NCBI GenBank assembly: GCA_021818715.1
Contig: JAKATN010000002.1
Location: forward strand, 1-64,000
Origin: Thermoplasmata archaeon
GTDB taxonomy: Archaea; Thermoplasmatota; Thermoplasmata; Thermoplasmatales; Thermoplasmataceae
DNA length: 64,000 nucleotides
Direction: 5' to 3'
Both the position numbers and the translations under genes were made by a program. Within the stretch, counting starts at the first letter, position 1. Every line of letters starts with the position of its first letter. Below are positions 6,295 to 14,840 of this stretch, piece after piece. The notes beneath the pieces are model-generated. The model made no database searches, had not been told where the DNA came from, and was given only the letters and a program-made list of their open reading frames with translations.

Positions 6295-7719
6295 ATGGCT
6301 CAGGAATACGATCTCGTGATCATCGGGAGAGGTGCCGCGGCATTCTCTGCCGCAATAAGGACAAGCGAGATCACTTCCAACCAGGCAGCCATTGCAATGA
6401 TAGGTTTCGGGCCAATCGGAGGGACATGCGTTAATGTTGGCTGCGTCCCTTCAAAATATATCATAGAAGCTTCGAAGGTAGCCAGCATACAGCGGAATCC
6501 CCGGTATCCAGGAATTGATCCCTCAGATCCTTCAATTGCATTTGACAAGCTTATGGAGTCTCTTAGAGAAGCTGTTAAAGAGGAGAGGAAGAGCAAGTAT
6601 GAGGATATTCTGAAATTTTATCCTAACATAACAATGTACGAAGGAAAAGCGAGCTTTATCTCCAGCGACACTGTAAGCGTAAAATCTAAACTGGGAGAAG
6701 AGAGTGTAAAAGGATACAATTTCATCATAGCCACAGGATCCAGTCCCAAGATTCCACAGATTGAAGGCCTTGAAGAGACTGGCTACTTGACCAGTGACAG
6801 TGTATGGTCTCTCGGTGATCTCCCGGGCGAAGTCGGTATCATAGGTGGGGGTTTTGTTGGCCTGGAGATCGGTCAGGCCTTGCACAGACTCGGCTCAAAC
6901 GTTAGGATAATAAAGAAACACGATACCATAACCAGAGGGGTTGAAGGGGAAGTTGGGAGCGAACTGATGAGAGCTCTGGAGAGTGATGGAATTTCATTTT
7001 TAATCGGTAGAGATATTGAGAAAGTTTACAGGAAAGGAGATAAAAAGGTCATCAGAAACAAGTATAAAGGAAAAAGAGAAGAAATAGAGGTAGACGAAAT
7101 TCTGATCGCATCTGGCAGGAAGCCAAACGTAGAAGGCCTCTCACTAGAAAACGCTCGTGTTGCCTATTCTGACAACGGCATTAAGGTGAATGATGATTTC
7201 TCCACGGAAAACCCCTCGATCTACGCAGCTGGAGATGTGGTGGATCAGAAATACAGGCTCGAGACCCTTGCAGCAAGAGAAGGTGCCGTTATAGCATCGA
7301 ATATTTTCCAGCATTCATCGAAAGGTATTAATCTTCAAGAAGTCCCATGGGCAATTTTTACCGAACCGCAACTTGCATCCGTTGGTTACACGGAGGACGA
7401 ATACAACAGGAACTTTGGAAGGGCAGTTAGCAGAACCCTCCCTCTTGTTTCGGTGCCGAAGGCAAGAATATTGAGGGAGGATACAGGAATGTTCAAGATT
7501 GTGGCCGATGAGAATACGGGGAAGATCGTCGGCATCCACGTACTGGCGCCTTATGCAGCGGAATTTATTATGGAAGGCGTGTTAGCAATCAAAAACGGAT
7601 ATACATTTCACGATATCATAGATAACAGCCATATCTTCCCCACTGTGGCAGAAGGCATCAAGTTGACCTCCCAGTCGTTCACCAGAGATGTGACAAAGAT
7701 GTCGTGTTGCGTGGAGTGA
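6295..7719 (+). CDS. merA: Mercuric reductase MerA
   Basis: This 474-residue flavoprotein disulfide reductase has an N-terminal FAD-binding motif (IIGRGAAAFSAA), the redox-active GGTCVNVGCVPSK (Cys45, Cys50), an NADPH-binding GGGFVGLEIGQ, a second FAD motif (YAAGDVV) and the dimer domain with HIFPT. The C-terminal CysCys pair (471-472 in MSCCVE) is the hallmark that separates MerA from dihydrolipoamide dehydrogenase and delivers Hg(II) to the active site. It reduces Hg(II) to volatile Hg(0) with NADPH in the cytosol. ATG 6295 is preferred to an overlapping TTG at 6286. It lacks the fused N-terminal HMA domain, which the preceding gene supplies. Confidence 0.95.
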   Translation: MAQEYDLVIIGRGAAAFSAAIRTSEITSNQAAIAMIGFGPIGGTCVNVGCVPSKYIIEASKVASIQRNPRYPGIDPSDPSIAFDKLMESLREAVKEERKSKYEDILKFYPNITMYEGKASFISSDTVSVKSKLGEESVKGYNFIIATGSSPKIPQIEGLEETGYLTSDSVWSLGDLPGEVGIIGGGFVGLEIGQALHRLGSNVRIIKKHDTITRGVEGEVGSELMRALESDGISFLIGRDIEKVYRKGDKKVIRNKYKGKREEIEVDEILIASGRKPNVEGLSLENARVAYSDNGIKVNDDFSTENPSIYAAGDVVDQKYRLETLAAREGAVIASNIFQHSSKGINLQEVPWAIFTEPQLASVGYTEDEYNRNFGRAVSRTLPLVSVPKARILREDTGMFKIVADENTGKIVGIHVLAPYAAEFIMEGVLAIKNGYTFHDIIDNSHIFPTVAEGIKLTSQSFTRDVTKMSCCVE

Positions 7720-7725
7720 TGGATA

Positions 7726-8097
7726 TGAAAGAAATAGTTTCAAAATTCGGATTCACGAGGGCAGCCGTCTAGGTTTCCAGGCGTTATGATAAGGGCCTTA
7801 AGGATGTGCCCGCATATTGAAAAAATGCTCGGAATCGCATCGTAACCTAATCGAAAGATCTGCTCCATAACCGGAGGGTATGGGATAAAACCGTATTTCC
7901 CTCCGAAGACGAATGCAACGTTCCGTGCCAAAAGCGTTGAGTCATGGAAGAATAAACTCTACAGTTTCATGGGCAATGCACGAATGGCTGGAAGAATACC
8001 ACATGTGATCAATTCAACATGCACAACCCAGGCAGTACAGCTACCTGAAGTATAAAGGCCCGGAAACGATTAAGGAATACAGGGACTGTGCCTGAAA
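7726..8097 (+). pseudogene. Highly degraded DDE transposase remnant
   Basis: Stitching frames gives blocks typical of IS4/IS5-like transposases: YGIKPYFPPKTNATF, then ESWKNKLYSFM, then MHEWLEEYHM followed by SIQHAQ, which corresponds to the 'F..E.YH.RS.vE' catalytic segment. The final stretch reads YLKYKGPETIKEYRDCA. Several stops and shifts interrupt it. A short opening frame right after merA (ATG 7726, MKEIVSKFGFTRAAV) ends in a stop and may be the start of a truncated third mer gene or part of the relic; I cannot tell. Confidence 0.5.
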
Positions 8098-8260
8098 TAT
8101 TTTTGTCCCATTTTGTCCCAAATGCCGTTTAAATATAGAATGTACATAAAGCACTGAATCAGGTGGAACCTGTTTTTCAGGGCAAGCCAATGAGGATTAT
8201 TACCCTGAGTCATATTATAGAATATAAACTTGAAATAATATTTGTTAATAAGGAGAAAAA

Positions 8261-8311
8261 ATGAAGGATTCAAGAAGCGGACTTGTAATCCACGCCGAAA
8301 ATAGCGGGTGA
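8261..8311 (+). CDS. Possible 16-codon leader ORF before mtnB
   Basis: ATG 8261 follows AGGAG with good spacing (8251-8255). The frame MKDSRSGLVIHAENSG ends at TGA 8309-8311, which overlaps the first possible mtnB start (GTG 8308). A TATA-like GTTTAAATATAG lies near 8127-8140. It could couple translation of mtnB to an upstream ribosome. It contains no run of methionine codons, so it is not an obvious attenuator. It may also be chance. Confidence 0.3.
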   Translation: MKDSRSGLVIHAENSG

Positions 8312-8322
8312 TAAATGAACAT

Positions 8323-8988
8323 ATGACGAGGGCCAAACTAACATTGGAGGAACAGGAACACACCAGTCGGGGTAAATTTAAAGAATTGTCTAGAAAAATA
8401 GTCGATACAAGCAGCGCCTTCTACAGGAGAGGTTGGCTTTATGCAACGAGCGGAAACCTGAGCGCAGTTGCTGAAGAGACCCCTTTCAGATTGGCTATCA
8501 CGGCATCTGGAGTTGACAAAGGCAGCCTTACGGCCTCCCATGTCATTGGAATAGACGAATACGGGGCAATCCTCGATGGGCAATTCAGGCCTTCCAGTGA
8601 AACGCTAATCCACCTTATGATCGTAAAGAAACTTGGTGCAAAATCTGTTATGCACACCCACTCAATCTGGGGCACTCTTCTTTCCGAAAAGTTCTCAGGA
8701 AATGGTGGGATTGAAATCAGTGGGTATGAGATGTTAAAGGGGCTCCGCGGAGTCGGGTCCCATCAAAATTCCGAGTGGATACCCATTCTGGAGAACTCAC
8801 AGGACATGAAGCAAATATGCACTGAACTTGCAGGTGTATTTTCCAGAAATCCAGGCATCCATGGATTCTTGCTGAGGGGTCATGGCCTTTACACCTGGGG
8901 TGATTCTATTGAAGATGCAAAGAGGCACGTAGAAGCCCTGGAATTTCTGCTTGAAGTGTACGGTCGTCTTAAATTAGTTGCAACCTGA
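8323..8988 (+). CDS. mtnB: Methylthioribulose-1-phosphate dehydratase MtnB
   Basis: About 221 residues with the class II aldolase fold. The zinc site is HTHSIWG plus the distal HGLYTWG, the catalytic glutamate is in SSETLIHLMI, and the phosphate-binding segments are SGNLS and TASGVDKG. These are the features that mark the MtnB branch rather than fuculose aldolase. The enzyme removes water from methylthioribulose-1-phosphate in methionine salvage. GGGTGA lies before ATG 8323; GTG 8308 is an alternative start. It is the first gene of a run mtnB-mtnD-mtnC, and the chemistry fits consecutive steps of the pathway. Confidence 0.9.
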   Translation: MTRAKLTLEEQEHTSRGKFKELSRKIVDTSSAFYRRGWLYATSGNLSAVAEETPFRLAITASGVDKGSLTASHVIGIDEYGAILDGQFRPSSETLIHLMIVKKLGAKSVMHTHSIWGTLLSEKFSGNGGIEISGYEMLKGLRGVGSHQNSEWIPILENSQDMKQICTELAGVFSRNPGIHGFLLRGHGLYTWGDSIEDAKRHVEALEFLLEVYGRLKLVAT

Positions 8989-9026
8989 GACAGATACGAT
9001 AAAAACAACCAAAAAATGGTGAAAAA

Positions 9027-9584
9027 ATGGTAGTAGTGAGAGTAGAGGGAATGGCAGATCCGATAATTGATAGCTCAAAGGCAGGGGAATATCTTGCCTC
9101 GATTGGCATTGACTACGAACGCTGGGACACTTCCCATCCCCTGCCTGAAGACGCAGGAGAAGCTCAGATATTGGATGCATACCGATCGGAAATCGAAAGG
9201 CTGAAGGAGAAAGGCGGGTACCTGACCGCAGACCTCATCAATCTAAGTGAAAAAACTCCTGGATTAGATGAAATGCTGTCTAAATTCAACAAGGAGCACT
9301 GGCATGACGAAGACGAGGTCAGATTCACCATTTCCGGACATGGCGTATTTCACATCAATACCGGAAACCACAGGATCACCTCAATCGAGGTAAGCAGGGG
9401 AGATCTGATACGGATCCCCAGCCGGACTTATCATTGGTTCGACCTCTGTGAAGATCGTGAGATCAGGGCAATAAGGCTTTTCCAGAACAGGACCGGATGG
9501 ACTCCATACTACACAGGAAGCGGTGAGGACCTGAAGCAACAGCCTTTATGTATGGGCCCGGCCTACTTTCCCCTACGATCATAG
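9027..9584 (+). CDS. mtnD: Acireductone dioxygenase MtnD
   Basis: A 185-residue cupin. The metal ligands lie in KEHWHDEDEVRF (His, His, Glu) and the distal His is in RTYHWFDL, matching the acireductone dioxygenase signature H-x-H-x4-E...H. The enzyme splits the acireductone with oxygen: the Fe form yields the keto acid precursor of methionine, while a Ni form would yield an off-pathway product. It starts at ATG 9027, 38 bases after mtnB, and its 3' end overlaps mtnC by 37 bases in another frame. Dependence on oxygen fits an aerobic organism. Confidence 0.93.
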   Translation: MVVVRVEGMADPIIDSSKAGEYLASIGIDYERWDTSHPLPEDAGEAQILDAYRSEIERLKEKGGYLTADLINLSEKTPGLDEMLSKFNKEHWHDEDEVRFTISGHGVFHINTGNHRITSIEVSRGDLIRIPSRTYHWFDLCEDREIRAIRLFQNRTGWTPYYTGSGEDLKQQPLCMGPAYFPLRS

Positions 9585-10312
9585 ATTCTGGAACATTCAG
9601 ACTAATTGAAGGATCGGCCAGTACGATACTCCTTGACATAGAAGGTACAACAGTGCCAATGGAATTTGTTCATGGTACGCTTTTCAAATATGCAGAGGAG
9701 AGGGTACAGGATTTCATCAATAGGAGGGGAAATGAGGAAGAAGTCCAGCAATGTCTGTCCTCACTGGAATCGGAAATGAGAAGGGCTGTAAACGCGGGTC
9801 TGGAGAACGAGGAGGATATTGGAAAAGCGTCGATTGCACAATATGCCAGGAAGCTGATGGAAAATGACAGCAAGTTTTCCGCGCTCAAGGCTCTGCAGGG
9901 CTTAATTTGGGAGGAGGGTTACGCGGACAGTGGGCTCAAAAGCGAAGTCTATCCGGATGTTCCAGTGGCCCTGAAAAAATGGAAATCAGCGGGGAAAGAA
10001 GTATACATATATTCATCAGGCAGTGCGCTTGGCCAGAAACTGCTGTTCTCCCACACTGCATACGGGGACCTCACGAAATTAATATCTGGTTTTTTTGACA
10101 CCACGGTTGGAATGAAACGGGACGCCGGAAGCTATGTAAACATCGCCAGGCAACAGAAGATTGAACCGGCCAGAATACTGTTTTTCTCGGACGTAGTGGA
10201 GGAGCTCGGTGCTGCAGCCAGCGCAGGAATGAAGGTTATACTGGTGGACCGAACTGCAGGCTTCCGGGAAAGGAAGACACGGTATCCAGTGATACACGCA
10301 TTCATGCAGTGA
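9548..10312 (+). CDS. mtnC: Enolase-phosphatase MtnC
   Basis: A HAD-superfamily enzyme of about 254 residues. Motif I is LLDIEGTTVPMEF, in which D-x-E-G-T-T marks the bifunctional enolase-phosphatase of methionine salvage. Motif II is YIYSSGSALGQKLLF and motif III is FFSDVVEELGAAASAGM. It enolises and dephosphorylates diketomethylthiopentyl phosphate to the acireductone, the substrate of the gene before it. The only clear start upstream of motif I is ATG 9548, which overlaps mtnD by 37 bases. The roughly 25 residues before motif I are longer than needed, so a non-standard start further down is possible. Confidence 0.92.
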   Translation: MYGPGLLSPTIIDSGTFRLIEGSASTILLDIEGTTVPMEFVHGTLFKYAEERVQDFINRRGNEEEVQQCLSSLESEMRRAVNAGLENEEDIGKASIAQYARKLMENDSKFSALKALQGLIWEEGYADSGLKSEVYPDVPVALKKWKSAGKEVYIYSSGSALGQKLLFSHTAYGDLTKLISGFFDTTVGMKRDAGSYVNIARQQKIEPARILFFSDVVEELGAAASAGMKVILVDRTAGFRERKTRYPVIHAFMQ

Positions 10313-10323
10313 TGCTGGCGAAA

Positions 10324-11532
10324 TCACACACTTGCGGACGCAAGTGATCTCGACTGCATTATTGCCACAGAGAGGACTATAAGCCCTGCTGCCATAATTA
10401 AAAAAGCGGTCCCGGGAAATGACACCGACATTATGGCCCCGGCAAGCACACCGGCAATAGAGTTAAAAGAGGTTCCAAAAGTATCAAAGATCCCCTGGAC
10501 AGTACCCATTTTCTCCTTTTCCGTATATCTGAAAAGTAACGCAGTTGTCAATGGAGACACGAGCCCGGAGAATATTCCAAGCACGAAAAACACAATAAGC
10601 AGGGTGGAAAAGCCAGGCAGCGCCCAAGCCACTACAAGGACCAATCCTTCAGCAAGGAAGTAGAACGCGAGCTTTTCCCTCACATCATTCACCTCCTTCC
10701 TTGCAGCCATGTAAAAAGATCCGATCATCCCCCCAGAAGAAATTGCGAAGAAGGTGAAGCTGAGGAATGCCGGACCGAGGAAAAACACACTGTTGATCAT
10801 CACTGTCGAAACCGAGTCGGTCATCCCAAGGAACAGGGCTGAGAAGGCAGATATGGCAACTACGCTGAGCACAACTCTGGTGCGCCTGACATAATTAAGG
10901 CCATCTGCCATAATAGTTCCCAAACCTGGAGGCTCAGACATTCCAGAGATGCGAGGCATCAGCAGGATTGGAACAAGCGATACCGCATACAGCAGGAATA
11001 CAACCAGGACGGCATTCGCAACGCTTGAGGCTACCAGAATGCCGGACGCAAGGTAGCCTGCCAGCCTGGACGCCTTTGTTGCCACTCCCGCAGCAGACCA
11101 CCCCTTCACGTACTTTCTTTCCGGGAGAAACCGCTGTCCCCAGATTGCCCTTACAGGGATAAGGAGATCGATTGAGAAGCCAAAGAGCAGCGCAGAGGCG
11201 AAGAGCGAAATCACTGACTGGTAGGAATACCCGCCGAGGTATATCGGGAGAAGAAGAAGGGGCGACACCGCCTTCATCAGGGTTCCAGCTACTGCAGGTG
11301 TCCGTTTCCTGCCTGATCTGTCGACGTAGGCGCCAATGACTGCACTGGCGAGCATCGGCGCGGTCATCAACCCGGCAGTGACGCCAGTAACAAGGGGGGA
11401 AGAGGTGTACGAGATTGCCATCCATAGGATTAGCACCGTGAAAATTGAAGTGGCCAGGGTTGAAATGCTGATTTCTGAGATGACAAGCGAGAAATTCGCC
11501 CGCGATTTCACCGCATCCGGGTCGTTCAACAT
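10324..11532 (-). CDS. MFS transporter (drug/metabolite efflux type)
   Basis: A 402-residue membrane protein with about 12 predicted spans. The loop between spans 2 and 3 reads GAYVDRSGRKRT, the MFS 'GxxxDRxGRR' signature, and the two halves are joined by a central soluble loop (LGTIMADGLNYVRRTRV). It resembles the MFS group that includes macrolide exporters and enterobactin exporter EntS. No substrate can be read from the sequence. It starts 12 bases after the stop of the pyruvate-kinase-C-like gene, so the two are one operon, and it converges on mtnC. Confidence 0.85.
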   Translation of the reverse strand: MLNDPDAVKSRANFSLVISEISISTLATSIFTVLILWMAISYTSSPLVTGVTAGLMTAPMLASAVIGAYVDRSGRKRTPAVAGTLMKAVSPLLLLPIYLGGYSYQSVISLFASALLFGFSIDLLIPVRAIWGQRFLPERKYVKGWSAAGVATKASRLAGYLASGILVASSVANAVLVVFLLYAVSLVPILLMPRISGMSEPPGLGTIMADGLNYVRRTRVVLSVVAISAFSALFLGMTDSVSTVMINSVFFLGPAFLSFTFFAISSGGMIGSFYMAARKEVNDVREKLAFYFLAEGLVLVVAWALPGFSTLLIVFFVLGIFSGLVSPLTTALLFRYTEKEKMGTVQGIFDTFGTSFNSIAGVLAGAIMSVSFPGTAFLIMAAGLIVLSVAIMQSRSLASASV

Positions 11533-11544
11533 ACTCTCATTTGA

Positions 11545-12249
11545 TTAAGCCAAATAATACTGATCGATGTCGCCCTTCCAGCTGGAATCGGAATAGGGTA
11601 TCTCTGAACGTACATTATAACGGGGCTTTGCGATTATCTCCCTAATCTCGAACTCATCGAAAAATCCCTTGCTGTTGGCTGCTCGAACCACAAGCGCTGT
11701 ATCGAGACCCTTGAACGTGCCACCGAACGCAATGACCTCTTCTCCAGGATTCACCTTGCCTGCTTCTGTTGCAATGACTGCCGCCTCCACCGCGACTTTT
11801 GTGCCTGATCCAAGCAACTCCAGAGTATAGTCCACCGCCTCCGCCATGCCATTCCAGGTCCACTCAACCCTGGGGGGAGATACGGTAATACGGGCCCCCT
11901 GAACAACTTCTACTCCTGCGCTCTCGATTTGCTTCATTGTCCTCTCATACTCGCTCCTGTTAATTCCAATAGGAATGTCTCCCTTGGGCCCGCATGAGAA
12001 ATCGGGAGAGTGTGTTACGGCAACAATCCTGCAGCCCGATCCCTGGAAGATGGATATCGCCTTCAGTATGCTCCTTCCAGTTTCCGAAGCTATCACCGCT
12101 TTCCCTATACTCCTTTCGAGAAGGCGTCTTCTTGCGAGTTCCAGTACTTTTGATGTATTGGTTTCGCCGGCATACCCAAAATACGCCACCTCGCTCAGGA
12201 AGTCTTCCCGTGACTCCCCTGACCCCTTATCGTCACCTGCCGCTGACAT
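11545..12249 (-). CDS. Pyruvate kinase C-terminal-domain-like protein
   Basis: A 234-residue soluble protein. The stretch KAVIASETGRSILKAISIFQ and the later TEAGKVNPGEEVIAFGGTFKGLDTALVVRAA match the alpha/beta domain found at the C-terminus of pyruvate kinase and in stand-alone archaeal proteins of the COG1751 type. The catalytic barrel is absent, so it is not a pyruvate kinase. In that family the domain binds allosteric effectors. What it binds here, and why it is paired with an exporter, is unknown. Confidence 0.65.
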   Translation of the reverse strand: MSAAGDDKGSGESREDFLSEVAYFGYAGETNTSKVLELARRRLLERSIGKAVIASETGRSILKAISIFQGSGCRIVAVTHSPDFSCGPKGDIPIGINRSEYERTMKQIESAGVEVVQGARITVSPPRVEWTWNGMAEAVDYTLELLGSGTKVAVEAAVIATEAGKVNPGEEVIAFGGTFKGLDTALVVRAANSKGFFDEFEIREIIAKPRYNVRSEIPYSDSSWKGDIDQYYLA

Positions 12250-12540
12250 ATGGCATCATATCCGAAATTGTAATTGAAAAGCGCATAATAGCTTTAGTCA
12301 GCTTATCCAATACCGTGGATGAAACCGTTCTTAATGATCTCTCATGATAATCACCACTCATTTCTCTCAAGCACCGGGCGAACCCCCTTTCGCAAGCAGC
12401 TATATCACCACCAGATCACTCTTTGAAATAACGGGTGTTTGCAATCGCCCGGTACAAACTGCAAAGGGCAGGACAGGCATCCTGTGAACTGGCCTGCAGT
12501 GGTTGCAAATGGAATATATATTGGTGCGGACTCCTTATAC

Positions 12541-13620
12541 ATGGTTGCCGGAGATATTTTCAAGGGAATGGAGAACATAAACAAGATCCTAATCAGGAAT
12601 GGCGGAGAAAACGCAATCGACAAGACATTTTTCTATCTTTCAGGCATCGAAGCAGGCCTTTTCGAGGGTTCTTCACTGGTTTTTACCAGAGATTCGCAGA
12701 AACTGTTTGTTTACCCGCTTGAGGAGGAACTTGCAAAACAGTCCGGGCACGAGATAGTTGTTGCAAATTCCTTGTCCGAGATGAAGGAAAAGGTTGCAAA
12801 GGAACTCTCCATGGAAAGTGAGGTTGGAGTTAACCTCTCCTCCCTTACGGTGGAAATGTTTGAAAGCGTAAAGAGTGAAAATCCCAAGCTGAGGTTCAGA
12901 GATGTCTCCTCCAACATTTCAGAAGCCAGGATGCAGAAATCCACAGACGAAATAAAGAGGCTGAGGGAAGCCGCCCGCATAAGCGGAGAGGTATACCAGG
13001 CAGTTCTTGACTCCCTGAAGGAAGGGATGCAGGAAACCGAGGTCGCCGCGATGCTGGTATACAGGATGATGTCCGAAGGTGCATCCGGCCCTGCATTCGG
13101 CACCATCGTGGGTTTCGGTGAGAACTCAGCCATCCCCCACTACTCTGCGGGCAGGAGGAAGCTGAAGAAGGGCGATTTTGTTCTGACTGATTATGGGGCA
13201 CAGTACAGGAGGTATTGTGCGGATACTACCAGAACTGCCGTGTTCGGCAGAGCAACAGAAGAGCAGAAGGAAATCTACAGCATAGTGCATGAGGCCCAGG
13301 CAAGGAGCATGGAGCTCATAAAGGCTGGAGTGAACGGGAGGATCGTGAACCAGAAGGCGCTTGACATTATCGACTCCACCAGATACAGGGGAAAAATGAT
13401 GCATGGCCTTGGCCATGGCATCGGCCTGGAAGTGCACGACCACAGTGCACTTGGAAAGGCAGACAGGGAACTGAAGGAGAATATGGTAATAACCGACGAG
13501 CCGGGCATTTACGTTGCCGGATTCGGCGGAGTAAGGATCGAGGATGACGTTCTCGTAAAGAGGGATGGATACGAAAGAATAACGCACAAACCCCCTTCTG
13601 ATCTGATTGAAGTCCGATGA
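12541..13620 (+). CDS. M24-family metallopeptidase, Xaa-Pro dipeptidase/aminopeptidase type
   Basis: The C-terminal pita-bread domain has the full set of metal ligands: Asp in LTDYGAQY, Asp in CADTTRT, His in HGLGHGIGLEVHD, Glu in ITDEPGIYV and Glu in GVRIEDDVLV. The N-terminal creatinase-like domain spans roughly the first 130 residues. The reading frame runs back to 12439, but AATATATATT at 12511-12520 is a good TATA box about 25 bases before ATG 12541, so I place a leaderless start there; ATG 12568 is also possible. The enzyme would release an N-terminal residue before proline in the cytosol, finishing protein breakdown. Confidence 0.88.
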   Translation: MVAGDIFKGMENINKILIRNGGENAIDKTFFYLSGIEAGLFEGSSLVFTRDSQKLFVYPLEEELAKQSGHEIVVANSLSEMKEKVAKELSMESEVGVNLSSLTVEMFESVKSENPKLRFRDVSSNISEARMQKSTDEIKRLREAARISGEVYQAVLDSLKEGMQETEVAAMLVYRMMSEGASGPAFGTIVGFGENSAIPHYSAGRRKLKKGDFVLTDYGAQYRRYCADTTRTAVFGRATEEQKEIYSIVHEAQARSMELIKAGVNGRIVNQKALDIIDSTRYRGKMMHGLGHGIGLEVHDHSALGKADRELKENMVITDEPGIYVAGFGGVRIEDDVLVKRDGYERITHKPPSDLIEVR

Positions 13621-13625
13621 TACAG

Positions 13626-13637
13626 AAATATATTTAG
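13626..13637 (+). promoter_or_regulatory. TATA box of the chrB-like gene
   Basis: AAATATATTTAG lies about 28 bases before ATG 13659. The distance implies a leaderless transcript. Confidence 0.5.
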
Positions 13638-13658
13638 GGTTGTGCGGTTCAGATCAAT

Positions 13659-14126
13659 ATGAAGTGGGTTACTAGGGAAAAGGCAAAAGTGGACAGGATT
13701 GCCTGCCCCTGGATTATAAGCAGATTTGTCGACAGTAAAGCTGAATTCTTCTTTGTACCAAAGAATCAGGTGCTGGACTTTGCAAGGGAAAACAACGCTA
13801 TCCCGTTTGATACACCGGGAGCAGAACTCATGCACTTCGAAGAAAACGGCTACGAATACGTCAGCTTCGATGCGGTTATCCGTAAATACGGCCTGAAAGA
13901 TCCGGCGTTGCTGGAACTCGCAAATATAGTGAGATCTGCTGACGCTGAGCCTCCAGATGCAAAGCCGGAAGGAGCAGGACTGGAAGCAGCAGCTCTAGGG
14001 TTCAGAAGGATCGCAAAGAGCGACCATGAAAATATGAAACTCCAGTTCCCTCTATACGATGCCCTTTATGAATACTGTAAATGGAAACTCGAAGAAGGGG
14101 GAAAGTTGGAGCACTCGCCTGCATAG
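13659..14126 (+). CDS. ChrB-type chromate resistance domain protein
   Basis: A 155-residue protein beginning KWVTREKAKVDRIACPWIIS, followed by RFVDSKAEFFFVP and TPGAELMHFEENG, all characteristic of the C-terminal domain of ChrB. In bacteria the full ChrB has an additional N-terminal half and regulates or supports the chromate exporter ChrA. This protein is the C-terminal domain alone and no chrA is near. The conserved Cys in IACPW and the neighbouring acidic residues may bind metal. Its role in chromate resistance is therefore only a family-based suggestion. Confidence 0.8.
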   Translation: MKWVTREKAKVDRIACPWIISRFVDSKAEFFFVPKNQVLDFARENNAIPFDTPGAELMHFEENGYEYVSFDAVIRKYGLKDPALLELANIVRSADAEPPDAKPEGAGLEAAALGFRRIAKSDHENMKLQFPLYDALYEYCKWKLEEGGKLEHSPA

Positions 14127-14231
14127 AATAGCGTTTAAAAATCAGAGAATCCTGATTACCAGGCAGGAATGAGCGGTAGTCTCCCCTTGCCATTTCCTGA
14201 CCCGGAATCAACATATTAGGGTCGGGCACAC

Positions 14232-14831
14232 TCAGGTTACCGTTATGCGACCATACATCCCGTTCTGCGCATGGCCCGAATATGTACAGAGATACCAGTA
14301 AGTTCCTGCTGAACTGAAACTGTAACTAATGTTCATGTAGGCGTAGTGATCAGCCCCGGCCGGAGGAAGATACGGCATCATTGACATGTAACCATATCCG
14401 TTTTCGTAGCCGTTCATCATACCCATCTCGTCCATATAATATGAATACGGGGGGCCGGAGTTGCTCAGCACGAAGTTATGATAAGCATCGGAGTCAACAT
14501 TTACAACTGTAAACTGAACCGTAACTCCAGATTGCATCACAATGTTCGGGTTTACTATCCCGAAGATCTCAAAACTGTACATGCTCCCGGAATTCATCGG
14601 CCCCATCATTACGGGCAAGTCTGCAGAACTATTCACATAAATCGTGGAAGTTGCCTGTGAAACGGTTACTCCTGCTCCTGTCACATTAATCGAGCTCAAT
14701 TCGGATTGATTCAGGTAGTTTATTCCAGAATGGTTGTCATAACTTTCGCTCAATATCTGTGTTCCCGTTAGCACAAGTACAGTTGCTAGGATAATTAAGG
14801 AAAGGAGGCCGAATACTTTATATCTGTTCAT
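14232..14831 (-). CDS. Sulfocyanin/rusticyanin-like blue copper protein, membrane-anchored
   Basis: About 199 residues. An N-terminal hydrophobic segment (VFGLLSLIILATVLVLTG) anchors or exports it. A cupredoxin domain then shows the four type 1 copper ligands: His118 in DAYHNFVL, Cys182, His187 and Met192 in C-TYSG-H-AQNG-M. A methionine- and glycine-rich insert precedes the last strand. Such proteins carry electrons to terminal oxidases on the outer face of the membrane in acidophilic archaea. ATG 14831 is chosen because AGGTG from the end of the previous gene sits six bases before it; GTG 14840 would abut the stop. Confidence 0.87.
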   Translation of the reverse strand: MNRYKVFGLLSLIILATVLVLTGTQILSESYDNHSGINYLNQSELSSINVTGAGVTVSQATSTIYVNSSADLPVMMGPMNSGSMYSFEIFGIVNPNIVMQSGVTVQFTVVNVDSDAYHNFVLSNSGPPYSYYMDEMGMMNGYENGYGYMSMMPYLPPAGADHYAYMNISYSFSSAGTYWYLCTYSGHAQNGMYGRITVT

Positions 14832-14840
14832 GCCAGCCAC

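Noticed and set aside
12439-12540. N-terminal extension of the M24 peptidase
   Set aside because: The extra 34 residues are not protein-like for this family and a TATA box lies inside the segment.
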